From assembly GCA_002344215.1 (NCBI GenBank), contig DDSV01000028.1:6051-70050 (forward strand): a DNA stretch of 64,000 nucleotides, given 5' to 3'. This DNA comes from Akkermansiaceae bacterium UBA2381. GTDB lineage: Bacteria; Verrucomicrobiota; Verrucomicrobiia; Verrucomicrobiales; DEV007. Shown one piece after another: positions 1-7,286 of this stretch. Made by a program: the position numbers and the translations under genes. Position 1 is the stretch's first letter. The number at the start of each line of letters is the position of its first letter. Under the pieces are notes generated by a model. It saw only the letters and a program-made list of their open reading frames with translations, did not search any database and was not told where the DNA came from.

Positions 1-174
1 TTTTTTTGTTGTGACCCGTAGGGATGAGAACCCGTGGGTTCGACCGCCATGCTGCTTCAAGCCGGAGGCGGAAGCAGTTGAATAAAACGGGCAGGGCCCG
101 TCAACCGGTGGAGACGGAGCAAAGCGCAGTCAATCCCGTACGGGTCGCCAAAATAAACCGCCAGACAAAGGTAG

Positions 175-195
175 CCGCGATGGGCCCCATCGCGG
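175..195. repeat. Perfect 10-bp-arm palindrome
   Basis: The arms CCGCGATGGG and CCCATCGCGG flank a single central base. There is no T-tract on either side, so it is not a classical intrinsic terminator. It may be a dispersed palindromic repeat or an RNA hairpin at the end of the suf transcript. Confidence 0.5.
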
Positions 196-275
196 GTTGG
201 GTGATCTGGAATCTAGATCGCGCATAAGAAGGGATCGTCGGACGAGCCGCTCGGCGGGCGCGTTTCAGAACGTCG

Positions 276-300
276 GACCAAGACCAAGACCAAGACCAAG
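276..300. repeat. GACCAA hexamer tandem repeat (4 units)
   Basis: Four exact copies of GACCAA run from 276 to 299 and continue into an imperfect GAAGAA unit. Similar six-base-period intergenic tracts occur at 1561-1586 and 61501-61530. Confidence 0.7.
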
Positions 301-356
301 AAGAACGAATACGCGCAGCGGATAGATGGAGCGCAGCGAAATCAACAACGAAGAAC

Positions 357-371
357 AGCGCGCTTCGCGCT
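357..371 (-). terminator. Hairpin abutting the sufT stop
   Basis: AGCGCG and CGCGCT arms enclose a three-base loop and overlap the sufT stop codon by two bases. On the minus strand the following bases are only moderately T-rich (GTTCTTCGTTGTTG), so it is a weak terminator candidate. Confidence 0.4.
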
Positions 372-918
372 ATATCATCCCCAGCTTCATTTTGCCTTCT
401 TCGGTGATCATGTCCTGGTTCCACACGGGATCCCAGACGATGTCGACGCGGGCGTTGCTGATGCCGTCGAGCATGAGGATTTTTGACTGGGCGTCGGCGG
501 CGATGGTGGGGCCCATGCCGCAACCGGGGGCGGTCAGGGTCATCTTGACCTCGACGTTGGTTTCTCCATTCTCCGTCGTGACCTGGCAGTCATAGACCAG
601 TCCAAGATCGACAATATTGACGGGGATCTCGGGATCGTAGACCAGTTTGAGTTGTTCCCAGATGGCACCCTGGACATCTCCGGAGGCGATCGCCTCGGAC
701 GCGGCGGAGAGTTTGTTTTTCTCCGCTTCCAGATCGATTCCGAGGGCATCGGCATTTTCCGATTTGATCCGGGCAAGACCCGATTGGGTGGCAACCGTGT
801 AGGTTCCGCCAAGGGCCTGGGTGATCATGACGCGGGTGCCAACCGGCAGATTAATAACATCCCCGCTGGGGATCTGGATGGCTTCGACGTCGCGAGTGAG
901 AGTGATTTCTTCGTGCAT
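370..918 (-). CDS. sufT: SufT-like Fe-S cluster assembly/maturation protein
   Basis: The protein has 182 residues. The C-terminal half is a MIP18/DUF59 domain: DPEIPVNIVDLGLVYD at about 95-110 and LTAPGCGMG around C133, the conserved cysteine loop of this family. The first 80 residues are the extra N-terminal module typical of long SufT proteins rather than of short PaaD-like ones. SufT proteins act in the cytoplasm in maturation of Fe-S proteins. It is last in a minus-strand run after an IscU/NifU-like scaffold and a rhodanese-like gene, which supports the role. No clear ribosome binding site precedes the ATG. The 125-base spacer upstream consists largely of short repeats. Confidence 0.88.
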   Translation of the reverse strand: MHEEITLTRDVEAIQIPSGDVINLPVGTRVMITQALGGTYTVATQSGLARIKSENADALGIDLEAEKNKLSAASEAIASGDVQGAIWEQLKLVYDPEIPVNIVDLGLVYDCQVTTENGETNVEVKMTLTAPGCGMGPTIAADAQSKILMLDGISNARVDIVWDPVWNQDMITEEGKMKLGMI

Positions 919-1043
919 AAGGGGAAAATTGGGAAAATTGGAAATTAGGAGAAGCTGAAACTAGGCGAAATAAAGTGTTTATCGAGGTAACGGCGAGGGA
1001 TGAGTTGTTTTCAGCTTTTCAGCTTTTCAGCTTTTCCCATTTT
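919..1043. repeat. Spacer built of short tandem repeats
   Basis: Three exact TTTTCAGC octamers occupy 1008-1031 (GCTGAAAA in the direction of transcription). Near 921-945 there is a decamer-like tract of GGGAAAATTG type. Both lie in the untranslated spacer between the scaffold gene and sufT. Simple slippage repeats are the plain reading; no regulatory role can be shown. Confidence 0.6.
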
Positions 1044-1517
1044 TCAAATCTTCACGACCTTCAGCTTACCGGATTTCATGGCGGGCTGGTTCATGTCGCC
1101 GAGGAGGGTGTTACCGGAGGTTGAGGTGGCGGCGGCAACAGGGGACTCCCGGTCTTCCCTGAGGGCGTCGCGGAGGGCTCCTTCGACCATATCGCCGCAA
1201 TGCAGTTTCATGGGAGGAAGGGGACCGAGCGGTTTTGAGAGATCCGAGGATTGCAACTCACGCGCCTCGGCGACAGTTTTGCCTTTCAGCATCTCGGTCG
1301 CCATGCTGGCCACGGCAATGGCGGTCTGACATCCGAAACTCTGGAACGAGGCCCGGTCGATGATTTTTTTCCCGTCCTTTTCCGAAAACTTCAGCCACAT
1401 CCGGACCATGTCTCCGCACTCCGGATTCCCGACGGTCCCGACCGCATCGGCATCGGCCATTTCCCCCATGTTCTGAGGATTGGCAATGGCGGCCTGGATT
1501 TTGTCGTCGGTGGACAT
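1044..1517 (-). CDS. IscU/NifU N-terminal-type iron-sulfur scaffold
   Basis: The protein has 157 residues. It carries the three scaffold cysteines in family context: GNPECGDMV (C34, with D36), FGCQTAIAVAS (C63) and LHCGDMVEGAL (C107). IscU/NifU scaffolds assemble [2Fe-2S] and [4Fe-4S] clusters on these residues in the cytoplasm. The C-terminal 30 residues are low-complexity, and no Nfu domain follows. It lies between a rhodanese-like gene upstream and sufT downstream on the same strand, as in an Fe-S assembly operon whose desulfurase and SufBCD genes are not in the window. The NifU-type and IscU-type names are both possible. Confidence 0.88.
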   Translation of the reverse strand: MSTDDKIQAAIANPQNMGEMADADAVGTVGNPECGDMVRMWLKFSEKDGKKIIDRASFQSFGCQTAIAVASMATEMLKGKTVAEARELQSSDLSKPLGPLPPMKLHCGDMVEGALRDALREDRESPVAAATSTSGNTLLGDMNQPAMKSGKLKVVKI

Positions 1518-1560
1518 GGGGGAGGAGCGGTTTAGCGGGTAGCGGTGTTGCTTTTTAGCC

Positions 1561-1586
1561 GGAACGAAGCACGAAGAACGAAGAAC
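1561..1586. repeat. ACGAAG-type short tandem repeat
   Basis: Imperfect copies of ACGAAG with A/C/G variations fill the 69-base spacer between the rhodanese-like gene and the scaffold gene. The period is about 6-7 bases. The pattern resembles the purine-rich hexamers at 276-300 and 61501-61530. Confidence 0.5.
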
Positions 1587-2153
1587 CTAATCTTCAAACT
1601 CAAGTTTATAACGCGGGAGGGTGGTGTCGACTTCGGAGGCGTAGGCGTCGATGCCGCCGCGAAGGGCGCGGGTGTTTTTGAATCCGTGGCCGATAATGTA
1701 GGCGGCGGCGTCGAGGGAGCGATCGCCGGTGTGATCGTAGAGAACAATGAGGCGGTCTTTGGCTTCGTGGCCGAAGATTTGCTGAAGGAGTTCGTTGCTG
1801 AACATCTCGGCGCCCGGGAGGGTGACAGATTCGTGTTCCTCGCGGGTGCGGAGGTCGAGAAGACGGGGGGGAGGCGTTTCCTTGAGCGCTTCGGCGAGGT
1901 CGACCGGTTCGATGAGGATGCGGCTGTCGCTTTCGTGGGCGGTGAGGATGTGCTCGATCACTTCGGCGACGGGGAGCTCCTCGTTTCGCTGGCAGACTTC
2001 GGCGAGCGTTTCGGCATCGTCGTAGCTGCAACTGCGGCACCCGCCGATGTGATAACGGGCAAAAAGGGCGCGTTTTGCCCCGGGAAAGCGGGCCAGCACC
2101 TCTCCCATGGTGATGGAGCCGTCAATCGAGGGTTGGGTCGCCGTTTCCGTCAT
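1587..2153 (-). CDS. Rhodanese-like protein with N-terminal GCxxC redox module; active-site Cys absent
   Basis: The protein has 188 residues from the ATG at 2153, chosen because GAGG precedes it by about five bases; a TTG nine bases further upstream is the alternative. Residues 12-60 resemble the small DUF1858/ScdA-N type domain, with the pair C39/C42 in IGGCRSC. Residues 80-180 form a rhodanese fold: LLDLRTREEH, then LIVLYDHTGDRS and YIIGHGF. In active rhodaneses the loop starts with Cys; here that position is Asp140, so sulfurtransferase activity by the normal persulfide route is unlikely. It leads the suf-like gene run, suggesting a structural or redox role in Fe-S assembly. The domain calls are by eye. 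Confidence 0.8.
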   Translation of the reverse strand: MTETATQPSIDGSITMGEVLARFPGAKRALFARYHIGGCRSCSYDDAETLAEVCQRNEELPVAEVIEHILTAHESDSRILIEPVDLAEALKETPPPRLLDLRTREEHESVTLPGAEMFSNELLQQIFGHEAKDRLIVLYDHTGDRSLDAAAYIIGHGFKNTRALRGGIDAYASEVDTTLPRYKLEFED

Positions 2154-2231
2154 AGCCCTCAATATGGACCGTTACGACGGGTTTTACATTTGAAAATTTG
2201 AAGTTTGGCCAAGGAAAGGGAAGATGTCCCC

Positions 2232-3122
2232 ATGAAACGCCACGTCCCCGGTCCCTGGAGCAACCCCCAGGTATATCTGCTGCCCAATCTCATGACAGCG
2301 GGAAATCTCGCCTGCGGGTTCAGTGCGGTGGTGACGATTTTCGCCGGAATGCGCGATGCGGCGGGCGGAGCGAAGGATTTCCATATCGCCATTTTCCTCA
2401 TTCTGGGGGCCTGCCTCTTTGACGCACTCGATGGTCGCCTGGCGAGAATGAAAGGACAGGAGTCGATGTTCGGGCGCGAGTTCGATTCGCTCGCCGATAT
2501 CGTTTCCTTCGGAATGGCTCCCGCGCTTCTCGTGATGGACATCGTGCTGAAGTCCTTCGACGACCGGTTGGGGTGGACGATTGCTTTTATCTACCTGCTC
2601 TGCGGGGGAATGCGGCTGGCCCGCTTCAACTGCCTTTCCCAGGCGGCGTCAGAGGGCAAAGGCGAAGTCACTTCGAGGGATTTTGTGGGGTTTCCGATTC
2701 CCGCCGCGGCCGGCCTGATCGCCTCGCTGACGATGTTCATGCTCTGGCTCAACGAGGGGCAAAAGGACCTGGGCCCCTGGCGTTATCTCCTGCTCGTCCT
2801 GATGCTGCTGCTCTCGTTCATGATGTTGAGTGAGTTCCAGTACCCCAGCTTCAAGGCAATGAACTGGAAGGCCAAGAAATCGCTCGTCTGGCTCTTTGTG
2901 GCCGTGGTCGTGCTCGTCTGCGCGGTCAACTTTGTGGAGTTTGTTCCGCTCATTATTTTCCTCGCCTACCTGACCTACGGACTGGTCCGGCCGTGGATCT
3001 CGCGCAAGTGGCGCCGCGAAATCGAGGACGGACTCGAGGAGCCGAATGGCGACGAGGCCGATAGCCTCCAGGCGGAGGAAGTGGACGGGGTCGACGGTGA
3101 TGCGGAAACGATCGTTCCGTGA
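2232..3122 (+). CDS. pssA: CDP-diacylglycerol-serine O-phosphatidyltransferase
   Basis: The protein has 296 residues from the ATG at 2232, preceded by the purine-rich AAGGAAAGGGAAG; a TTG at 2205 is an alternative nine codons upstream. The CDP-alcohol phosphatidyltransferase signature is complete: D67-G-x2-A-R-x8-G-x3-D85-x3-D89, which binds the metal and the CDP-lipid. About six to eight hydrophobic segments follow, ending in a charged C-terminal tail rich in Glu and Asp. The enzyme makes phosphatidylserine in the inner membrane, the precursor of phosphatidylethanolamine. No decarboxylase gene is adjacent. Other CDP-alcohol transferases such as PgsA are possible, but the N-terminal LLPNLMTAGNLACGF segment is PssA-like. 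Confidence 0.9.
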   Translation: MKRHVPGPWSNPQVYLLPNLMTAGNLACGFSAVVTIFAGMRDAAGGAKDFHIAIFLILGACLFDALDGRLARMKGQESMFGREFDSLADIVSFGMAPALLVMDIVLKSFDDRLGWTIAFIYLLCGGMRLARFNCLSQAASEGKGEVTSRDFVGFPIPAAAGLIASLTMFMLWLNEGQKDLGPWRYLLLVLMLLLSFMMLSEFQYPSFKAMNWKAKKSLVWLFVAVVVLVCAVNFVEFVPLIIFLAYLTYGLVRPWISRKWRREIEDGLEEPNGDEADSLQAEEVDGVDGDAETIVP

Positions 3123-3159
3123 ATTCAGTCCGTTGACCGTGGCCGACTCTGCCGTATCA

Positions 3160-3942
3160 ATGGGCATGAATTTTCTGACCGACCTTTTTTCACTTGAGGG
3201 AAAAACCGCCGTGGTGATCGGAGGGACCGGAGTCCTCTGCGGCGAAATGGCGAAAGGACTGGCCCAGGCCGGGGCTACCGTCATTGTGGTCGGTCGCAGC
3301 GAGGAAAAGGGGGCCGAGCGCCTGCGGGAGATCGACGAGGCGGGCGGGCGGGCTCATTTCGTGGCGGCCGATGTGGCTTCGCGGGATTCCCTCGCCGAGC
3401 TGCTTGAGACCGTCCTGGCCAAAACCGGAAGGGTCGATATTCTGGTGAACGGGGCGGGAGTGAACTCACCGACTCCGGTGCTGGACATCAGTGACGAGGA
3501 GTTTGCCCGCATCATCGACATCAACCTCGCCTCCGTTTTGCGGAGTTGCCAGATCTTCGGACGCCATATGCTCGAACAGGGCGGGGGATCCATCATCAAT
3601 GTCGGGTCAATCTCCGGACTCGGACCCCTCAGCCGCGTCTTCACCTATTCGGCGAGCAAGGCGGCGGTGCACAACCTCTCAAAAAACCTGGCCCGGGAGT
3701 GGGCTGAGCGGAAAGTCCGGGTCAACACGATCGTGCCAGGATTTTTCCCGGCGGAGCAGAATCGCAAGGTCCTGACCGAAGACCGGGTTGCCTCGATCAT
3801 GAATCACACCCCGGCGAAACGCTTCGGGGAGGCCCATGAACTGATCGGAGCGACGCTCCTGCTGGCCTCGGACAAGGCCGGTTCCTTCATCACGGGGATC
3901 GAGATGATCGTCGACGGCGGATTTTCCGCGATGTCGATCTGA
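3160..3942 (+). CDS. SDR-family NAD(P)-dependent oxidoreductase (D-mannonate/sugar-acid type)
   Basis: The protein has 260 residues from the ATG at 3160 (a second ATG lies six bases on). The frame is open further upstream but overlaps pssA there and lacks similarity. Classical SDR features are present: the cofactor loop VIGGTGVLCGEMA, NGAG, a catalytic Ser in INVGSISG and YSASK with the Tyr-Lys pair, plus a C-terminal ITGIEMIVDGGFSAM. The LEGKTAVVIGGTGVLCGEM start resembles SDR enzymes annotated as fructuronate/D-mannonate oxidoreductases. No uronate pathway partner lies beside it, so the substrate is inferred weakly. Confidence 0.85.
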   Translation: MGMNFLTDLFSLEGKTAVVIGGTGVLCGEMAKGLAQAGATVIVVGRSEEKGAERLREIDEAGGRAHFVAADVASRDSLAELLETVLAKTGRVDILVNGAGVNSPTPVLDISDEEFARIIDINLASVLRSCQIFGRHMLEQGGGSIINVGSISGLGPLSRVFTYSASKAAVHNLSKNLAREWAERKVRVNTIVPGFFPAEQNRKVLTEDRVASIMNHTPAKRFGEAHELIGATLLLASDKAGSFITGIEMIVDGGFSAMSI

Positions 3943-3962
3943 TCCCTTTCTTTGATTTCCAG

Positions 3963-3987
3963 AGGGTTGACCCACTCGATCAACCCT
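3963..3987 (+). terminator. Hairpin after the SDR gene
   Basis: AGGGTTGA and TCAACCCT form a perfect 8-bp stem with a nine-base loop, 20 bases past the stop. There is no T-tract, so it may only weakly terminate or protect the mRNA end. Confidence 0.35.
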
Positions 3988-3989
3988 GT

Positions 3990-4062
3990 CGGGAGGCGCT
4001 AGCGCTGCATGGAATGCGACCGACGCAGGTCGCAAGGCAGTGTCGTGCTAGGCGCTACCGCA
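3990..4062. repeat. Compound palindromic (REP-like) element
   Basis: A perfect inner hairpin (TGCGACC, six-base loop, GGTCGCA; 4015-4034) sits inside a larger imperfect palindrome whose arms contain AGGCGCTAGC and GCTAGGCGCT. Nested palindromes of this sort are typical of REP/BIME elements. A fragment of a REP-associated (RAYT) transposase occurs at 32097. I see no second copy in the window. Confidence 0.45.
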
Positions 4063-4133
4063 TGAGTCCAATTAACATGCTTTACCGTGTTTTGCGGGCT
4101 CGCTATAAAATAGTAATAAATAAAGGCAATTAC

Positions 4134-4160
4134 TTGACATGATTAAGATCTCTTTATAGT
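4134..4160 (+). promoter_or_regulatory. Putative sigma-70-type promoter for the TPM pair
   Basis: TTGACA at 4134-4139 and TATAGT at 4155-4160 lie in a local AT-rich patch, about 60 bases before the start codon of the next gene. The 15-base spacer is shorter than the optimal 17. Confidence 0.45.
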
Positions 4161-4220
4161 CTTGTAAATCTGATAATTTGAGTAAGATTAGAAATCTCAG
4201 TTCCTTCCTCCTTTTTCTTA

Positions 4221-4883
4221 ATGAAGTGTCCAAGATGCCAGCGCCCTGTGGATCACGAAGCCGTGAGCTGCTATTCGTGCGGTTACAGTGAGGTTGAGGC
4301 GGCGACCGTGTGCGGGGCGAACCTGGTTCAGCTCAACCGGATTCATGATGCGGCGCACTGCCTCCGCAAGCAGGAGCGGGACGATCTTGCCTACACCCTG
4401 GACCAGCTCGAGTTGAAATTTCCCCAGATGCTTTTCTGCGTCTACCTCGGCACTCTGCCTTCCCATCTCAGTATCAGCGAGTTGGGATTCTGGCTCCTGA
4501 ATCACGGGCAGGTGCGGGGGGCTGAGTATGCCCGGCCGAATGAGAACGGCATTCTCATCGTGATGGACATGAACTCCAAGCAGATCGGCATCTCGCTCGG
4601 GTATTTCGCCGAGAATCTGATTTCTGAAGAAGATGCCTACCGGGCCCTGACCGGAGCGCGTCCGAATCTGGTGAACTCCGAGTATGGCGAGGCCCTTTCG
4701 CGTATTTTCCTCCGCCTCGGAAAGACGCTTGATCAGAAAGGCCGAAAGCTCAAAAAGCTCACCCGCGAACAGCTTCATGCCGGATTCAGTGGCAGGCCGA
4801 ACACGCTTCTCGATCTCCCGACCCACCTCGCTCCGCGTCCGGTGGAGACTCCAACCCGGCAGAAAACACTCAAGTCCGCCTAG
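4221..4883 (+). CDS. Zinc-ribbon plus putative TPM-domain protein
   Basis: The protein has 220 residues. It opens with a zinc ribbon, CPRC...CYSCGYS (C3, C6, C17, C20). Residues 50-165 look like a TPM-type domain: PQMLFCVYLGTLPSHLSISELGFWLLN, then ILIVMDMNSKQIGISLGYFAENLISEEDAYRAL in the order expected for this fold, though with weak identity. There is no signal peptide, so it should be cytoplasmic. A promoter-like sequence lies upstream, and the next gene, which looks TPM-like and membrane-anchored, starts 24 bases after the stop, so the two are probably co-transcribed. The function is unknown. Confidence 0.6.
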   Translation: MKCPRCQRPVDHEAVSCYSCGYSEVEAATVCGANLVQLNRIHDAAHCLRKQERDDLAYTLDQLELKFPQMLFCVYLGTLPSHLSISELGFWLLNHGQVRGAEYARPNENGILIVMDMNSKQIGISLGYFAENLISEEDAYRALTGARPNLVNSEYGEALSRIFLRLGKTLDQKGRKLKKLTREQLHAGFSGRPNTLLDLPTHLAPRPVETPTRQKTLKSA

Positions 4884-4907
4884 TTGCCTGGCTATTTCAG
4901 ATCTTTC

Positions 4908-6083
4908 ATGAGGCGCCGCGCTGCATTACTCCTGTTCCTTGCTCTCCCTGGTGCCGTCGGGGCTGCCAGTGTGGAATTGCCGGAATGGGAGCAGGAAACG
5001 GGGGCCAATGGCTATTACCTCGGGGGAGGTCTCTGGCCGAAAACGCTCATCCCCGATGCGGTCACGGCCGCAAGGCAGCCCGGGGAAGCCGGCGCAACGG
5101 GAGAAACGCCCGCGCCCGAAGGCGCCGTTGCCCAGGCCCCGGGTGCGACACAATTCTACGGGCCGCAGGGTCCGGTCGACGGTGAGGTAACGGAAGGGGC
5201 GCAGGGTTCGCTCAATCGTGTCACCGAGAATGCCGACGGAACGTTTGTGGTCCCGGTCGAAATCGTCGAAGAGGAGGCCTACGAGCCACTCCCTCCCATC
5301 GAAGGTGAACTCAGAGACCTCTATTTTGCCCATGCCCCCGTCGATTTCCTGATCGACCCGCAGCGGCTCCTCACGGAGCAAAAATCGAACGACATCAAGC
5401 GCTTCCTCGAGTTTCACTCGGACGAGTCGGATTTCCGCATCTATGTGATGGCGATAGGAGAATCCCAGAAAATTCCCGAGGATATCAACCTCCAGGAACT
5501 GCACCACAAGTGGTTCTCCGACTCTCCCTCGGTGATTATGCTCTATTATCGCGAGCAGCCGCAAATGACCCAGCTCGTCTTTAATGAGACGGTCAAAAAC
5601 TCAATGCCGAAGTCGGTGTTTGACCGGATTCTTCAGAACTGTCTCCGCGAGGGAGGGGTAACGGACCTCGCCCCGGACCAGGTGGAAAAAATGGCCATCG
5701 AGCTCAGTATCCAGCTCTACTGGTTGAGCCGACTCATGGAGCATGAGAACAAAGAGGATCAGGAACGGGCCGCCTCGACCACGATTCACGACATGACCGC
5801 GTCTCCCGATGCGCCGGAGCTGCTCAGGGAATACGCCCCGGCCATTTTTGTGGAGGACACGGGCAAAGTGCTCTCCCTCCTTGTGACGATTGTCGTGGTG
5901 CTGGTCTCGCTCGCTTCGCTCGCCTTTATCGGCTGGGTCTTCCTCTGGTGGCGCAGTCGCGAAACGGTCTCGGGTCAGCCCATTATTTTCCCCGAGTTCC
6001 GGATCGGACACCGTCTCGGCGGTGAGTTCTCGGGAGGTGGTTTTGTGGGGATGTCCTTCGATCTCGGCGAAACGACGACTTGA
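4908..6083 (+). CDS. Exported, C-terminally anchored TPM-like protein
   Basis: The protein has 391 residues from the ATG at 4908 (a TTG at 4884 directly after the previous stop is the alternative). It has a signal peptide (MRRRAALLLFLALPGAVGAA) and a long Ala/Pro/Gly-rich linker to about residue 130. A domain at about 135-290 follows the pattern of TPM proteins: FLIDPQRLLTEQKSNDIKRF, FRIYVMAIGE, SPSVIMLYYR. A single transmembrane helix at about 320-348 precedes a short Gly-rich tail (RLGGEFSGGGFVGM), also common in TPM proteins. It should sit in the inner membrane with the domain in the periplasm. It follows the zinc-ribbon TPM-like gene and probably works with it. The specific role is unknown. 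Confidence 0.55.
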   Translation: MRRRAALLLFLALPGAVGAASVELPEWEQETGANGYYLGGGLWPKTLIPDAVTAARQPGEAGATGETPAPEGAVAQAPGATQFYGPQGPVDGEVTEGAQGSLNRVTENADGTFVVPVEIVEEEAYEPLPPIEGELRDLYFAHAPVDFLIDPQRLLTEQKSNDIKRFLEFHSDESDFRIYVMAIGESQKIPEDINLQELHHKWFSDSPSVIMLYYREQPQMTQLVFNETVKNSMPKSVFDRILQNCLREGGVTDLAPDQVEKMAIELSIQLYWLSRLMEHENKEDQERAASTTIHDMTASPDAPELLREYAPAIFVEDTGKVLSLLVTIVVVLVSLASLAFIGWVFLWWRSRETVSGQPIIFPEFRIGHRLGGEFSGGGFVGMSFDLGETTT

Positions 6084-6084
6084 T

Positions 6085-6116
6085 CGGGAAGGGGGAGGGG
6101 CTTTCCCCCTGTTCCG
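6085..6116 (+). terminator. G/C-rich hairpin after the TPM pair
   Basis: AGGGGGA (6090-6096) pairs with TCCCCCT (6104-6110), extended by GGGAA with TTCC outside a small bulge. It starts right after the stop codon. It lacks a T-tract. Confidence 0.4.
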
Positions 6117-6184
6117 GGTGATCTCCCGCATTCGGGGTGAATTTTTCCGTTGCCCGAAGTCCATCGCTTCGTTTCAATGGAGTC

Positions 6185-7213
6185 ATGTCATACAAAGTGG
6201 GGATCATTGGATACGGGTGGGCGGCAACCGCACATGCCGATGCGGTAAACGGAACACGTCAGGGAACCGTCACGGCGGTTTTTTCCTCACGGCCACTCAA
6301 TGACGCGGAGGTTTCGGCCCGCCACGGAAGCCCCATCAAGACCTACACAGATCTCGATGAGATGCTGGCCTCTGACATCGACGTGGTCTCGATCACCAGC
6401 TACCCGAACCAGCACCGCGCCCAGGCGGAAGCGGCGGCGAAGGCTGGCAAACACATTATCCTCGAGAAGCCGATGGCGCTGAACTGGGAGGACTGCCGGG
6501 CGATCAACGATGCGGTCGAGGCGGCGGGAGTGAAAGCCTGTGTCTGTTTTGAGGTCAGACATATCAGCCAGTTCCTCACGACGAGCAAACTCATCGAAGA
6601 GGGGCTGATCGGGGAAGTCCACTACGGTGAAGTCGATTACTATCACGGGATCGGGCCCTGGTACGGCCAGTATCGCTGGAACACGACGGTGGAGAACGGC
6701 GGAAGCAGCCTCCTCTCGGCCGGGTGTCACGCCCTTGATGCCCTTTTGCTCTGCATGGGCTCGAAGGTCGAGGAGGTGACCTCGTATGCGACCCAGTCGA
6801 AGCACGAAATTTTCCAGAAATACGAATTCAAAACGACGACCTCATCGCTCCTGAAGTTCGCCAACGGAGCGGTCGGCAAGGTGGCCTCGGTGATCGACTG
6901 TTTTCAGCCCTATTATTTTCATACCCATCTCGTGGGAAGCGAGGGCAGTCTCCTCGATAACAAAATCTATTCGAACCGTTTCGGCCTCCGGGACAAAAAG
7001 TGGGCCGAACTGCCGATGGCGATGGCGGATTCCGGCGATGTCGCCGATCACCCCTATCAGGCCCAGTTCCAGTCCTTCTTTGACTCGATTGACAAGGGTG
7101 AGGACATGCCGCGCACAAGCATGAAGGAATCACTCGAGTCTTTCCGGGTGGTCTTCGCCTGCGATAAGTCGGCGAGGGAGGGGCGTCCGGTGAAGCTCTC
7201 CGAGTTTGTCTGA
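6185..7213 (+). CDS. Gfo/Idh/MocA-family oxidoreductase
   Basis: The protein has 342 residues. The start ATG at 6185 is preceded by GGAG and leads straight into the Rossmann motif VGIIGYGWAATAHADA. The EKP signature (LEKPMALN, about residue 100) and a C-terminal alpha/beta substrate domain with NGGSSLLSAGCHALDAL follow. Enzymes of this family are NAD(P)-dependent dehydrogenases or isomerising enzymes acting on sugars and cyclitols in the cytoplasm. No signal peptide is present, unlike the homologue at 54503-55867. The substrate cannot be named. It lies 73 bases before an E1-beta gene on the same strand. Confidence 0.88.
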   Translation: MSYKVGIIGYGWAATAHADAVNGTRQGTVTAVFSSRPLNDAEVSARHGSPIKTYTDLDEMLASDIDVVSITSYPNQHRAQAEAAAKAGKHIILEKPMALNWEDCRAINDAVEAAGVKACVCFEVRHISQFLTTSKLIEEGLIGEVHYGEVDYYHGIGPWYGQYRWNTTVENGGSSLLSAGCHALDALLLCMGSKVEEVTSYATQSKHEIFQKYEFKTTTSSLLKFANGAVGKVASVIDCFQPYYFHTHLVGSEGSLLDNKIYSNRFGLRDKKWAELPMAMADSGDVADHPYQAQFQSFFDSIDKGEDMPRTSMKESLESFRVVFACDKSAREGRPVKLSEFV

Positions 7214-7286
7214 TTTCAAGCGTCGCAGTGCTTCGGGAGGCTTGCGAATCCCGTAACTTGGGCCAAGGTGGGGCCCCGGATATTCC

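Larger units (their letters stand above)
1..356. other. Gene-free edge region
   Basis: I see no convincing coding sequence here; the short open frames on both strands show no recognisable motif or credible start. It holds a perfect palindrome (175-195), a tandem hexamer (276-299) and, just downstream, a hairpin abutting the sufT stop. A short stem (CTGCTTC paired with GAAGCAG, roughly 50-90) is also visible. The region is probably the 3' spacer of the Fe-S assembly operon. Confidence 0.5.

Noticed and set aside
276..300. CRISPR-like array
   Set aside because: Units are six bases and directly abutting, without spacers. No cas genes are present.
101..523. Minus-strand 140-aa ORF
   Set aside because: It overlaps sufT in another frame and contains the repeat-derived WSWSWSWS; no homology is recognisable.
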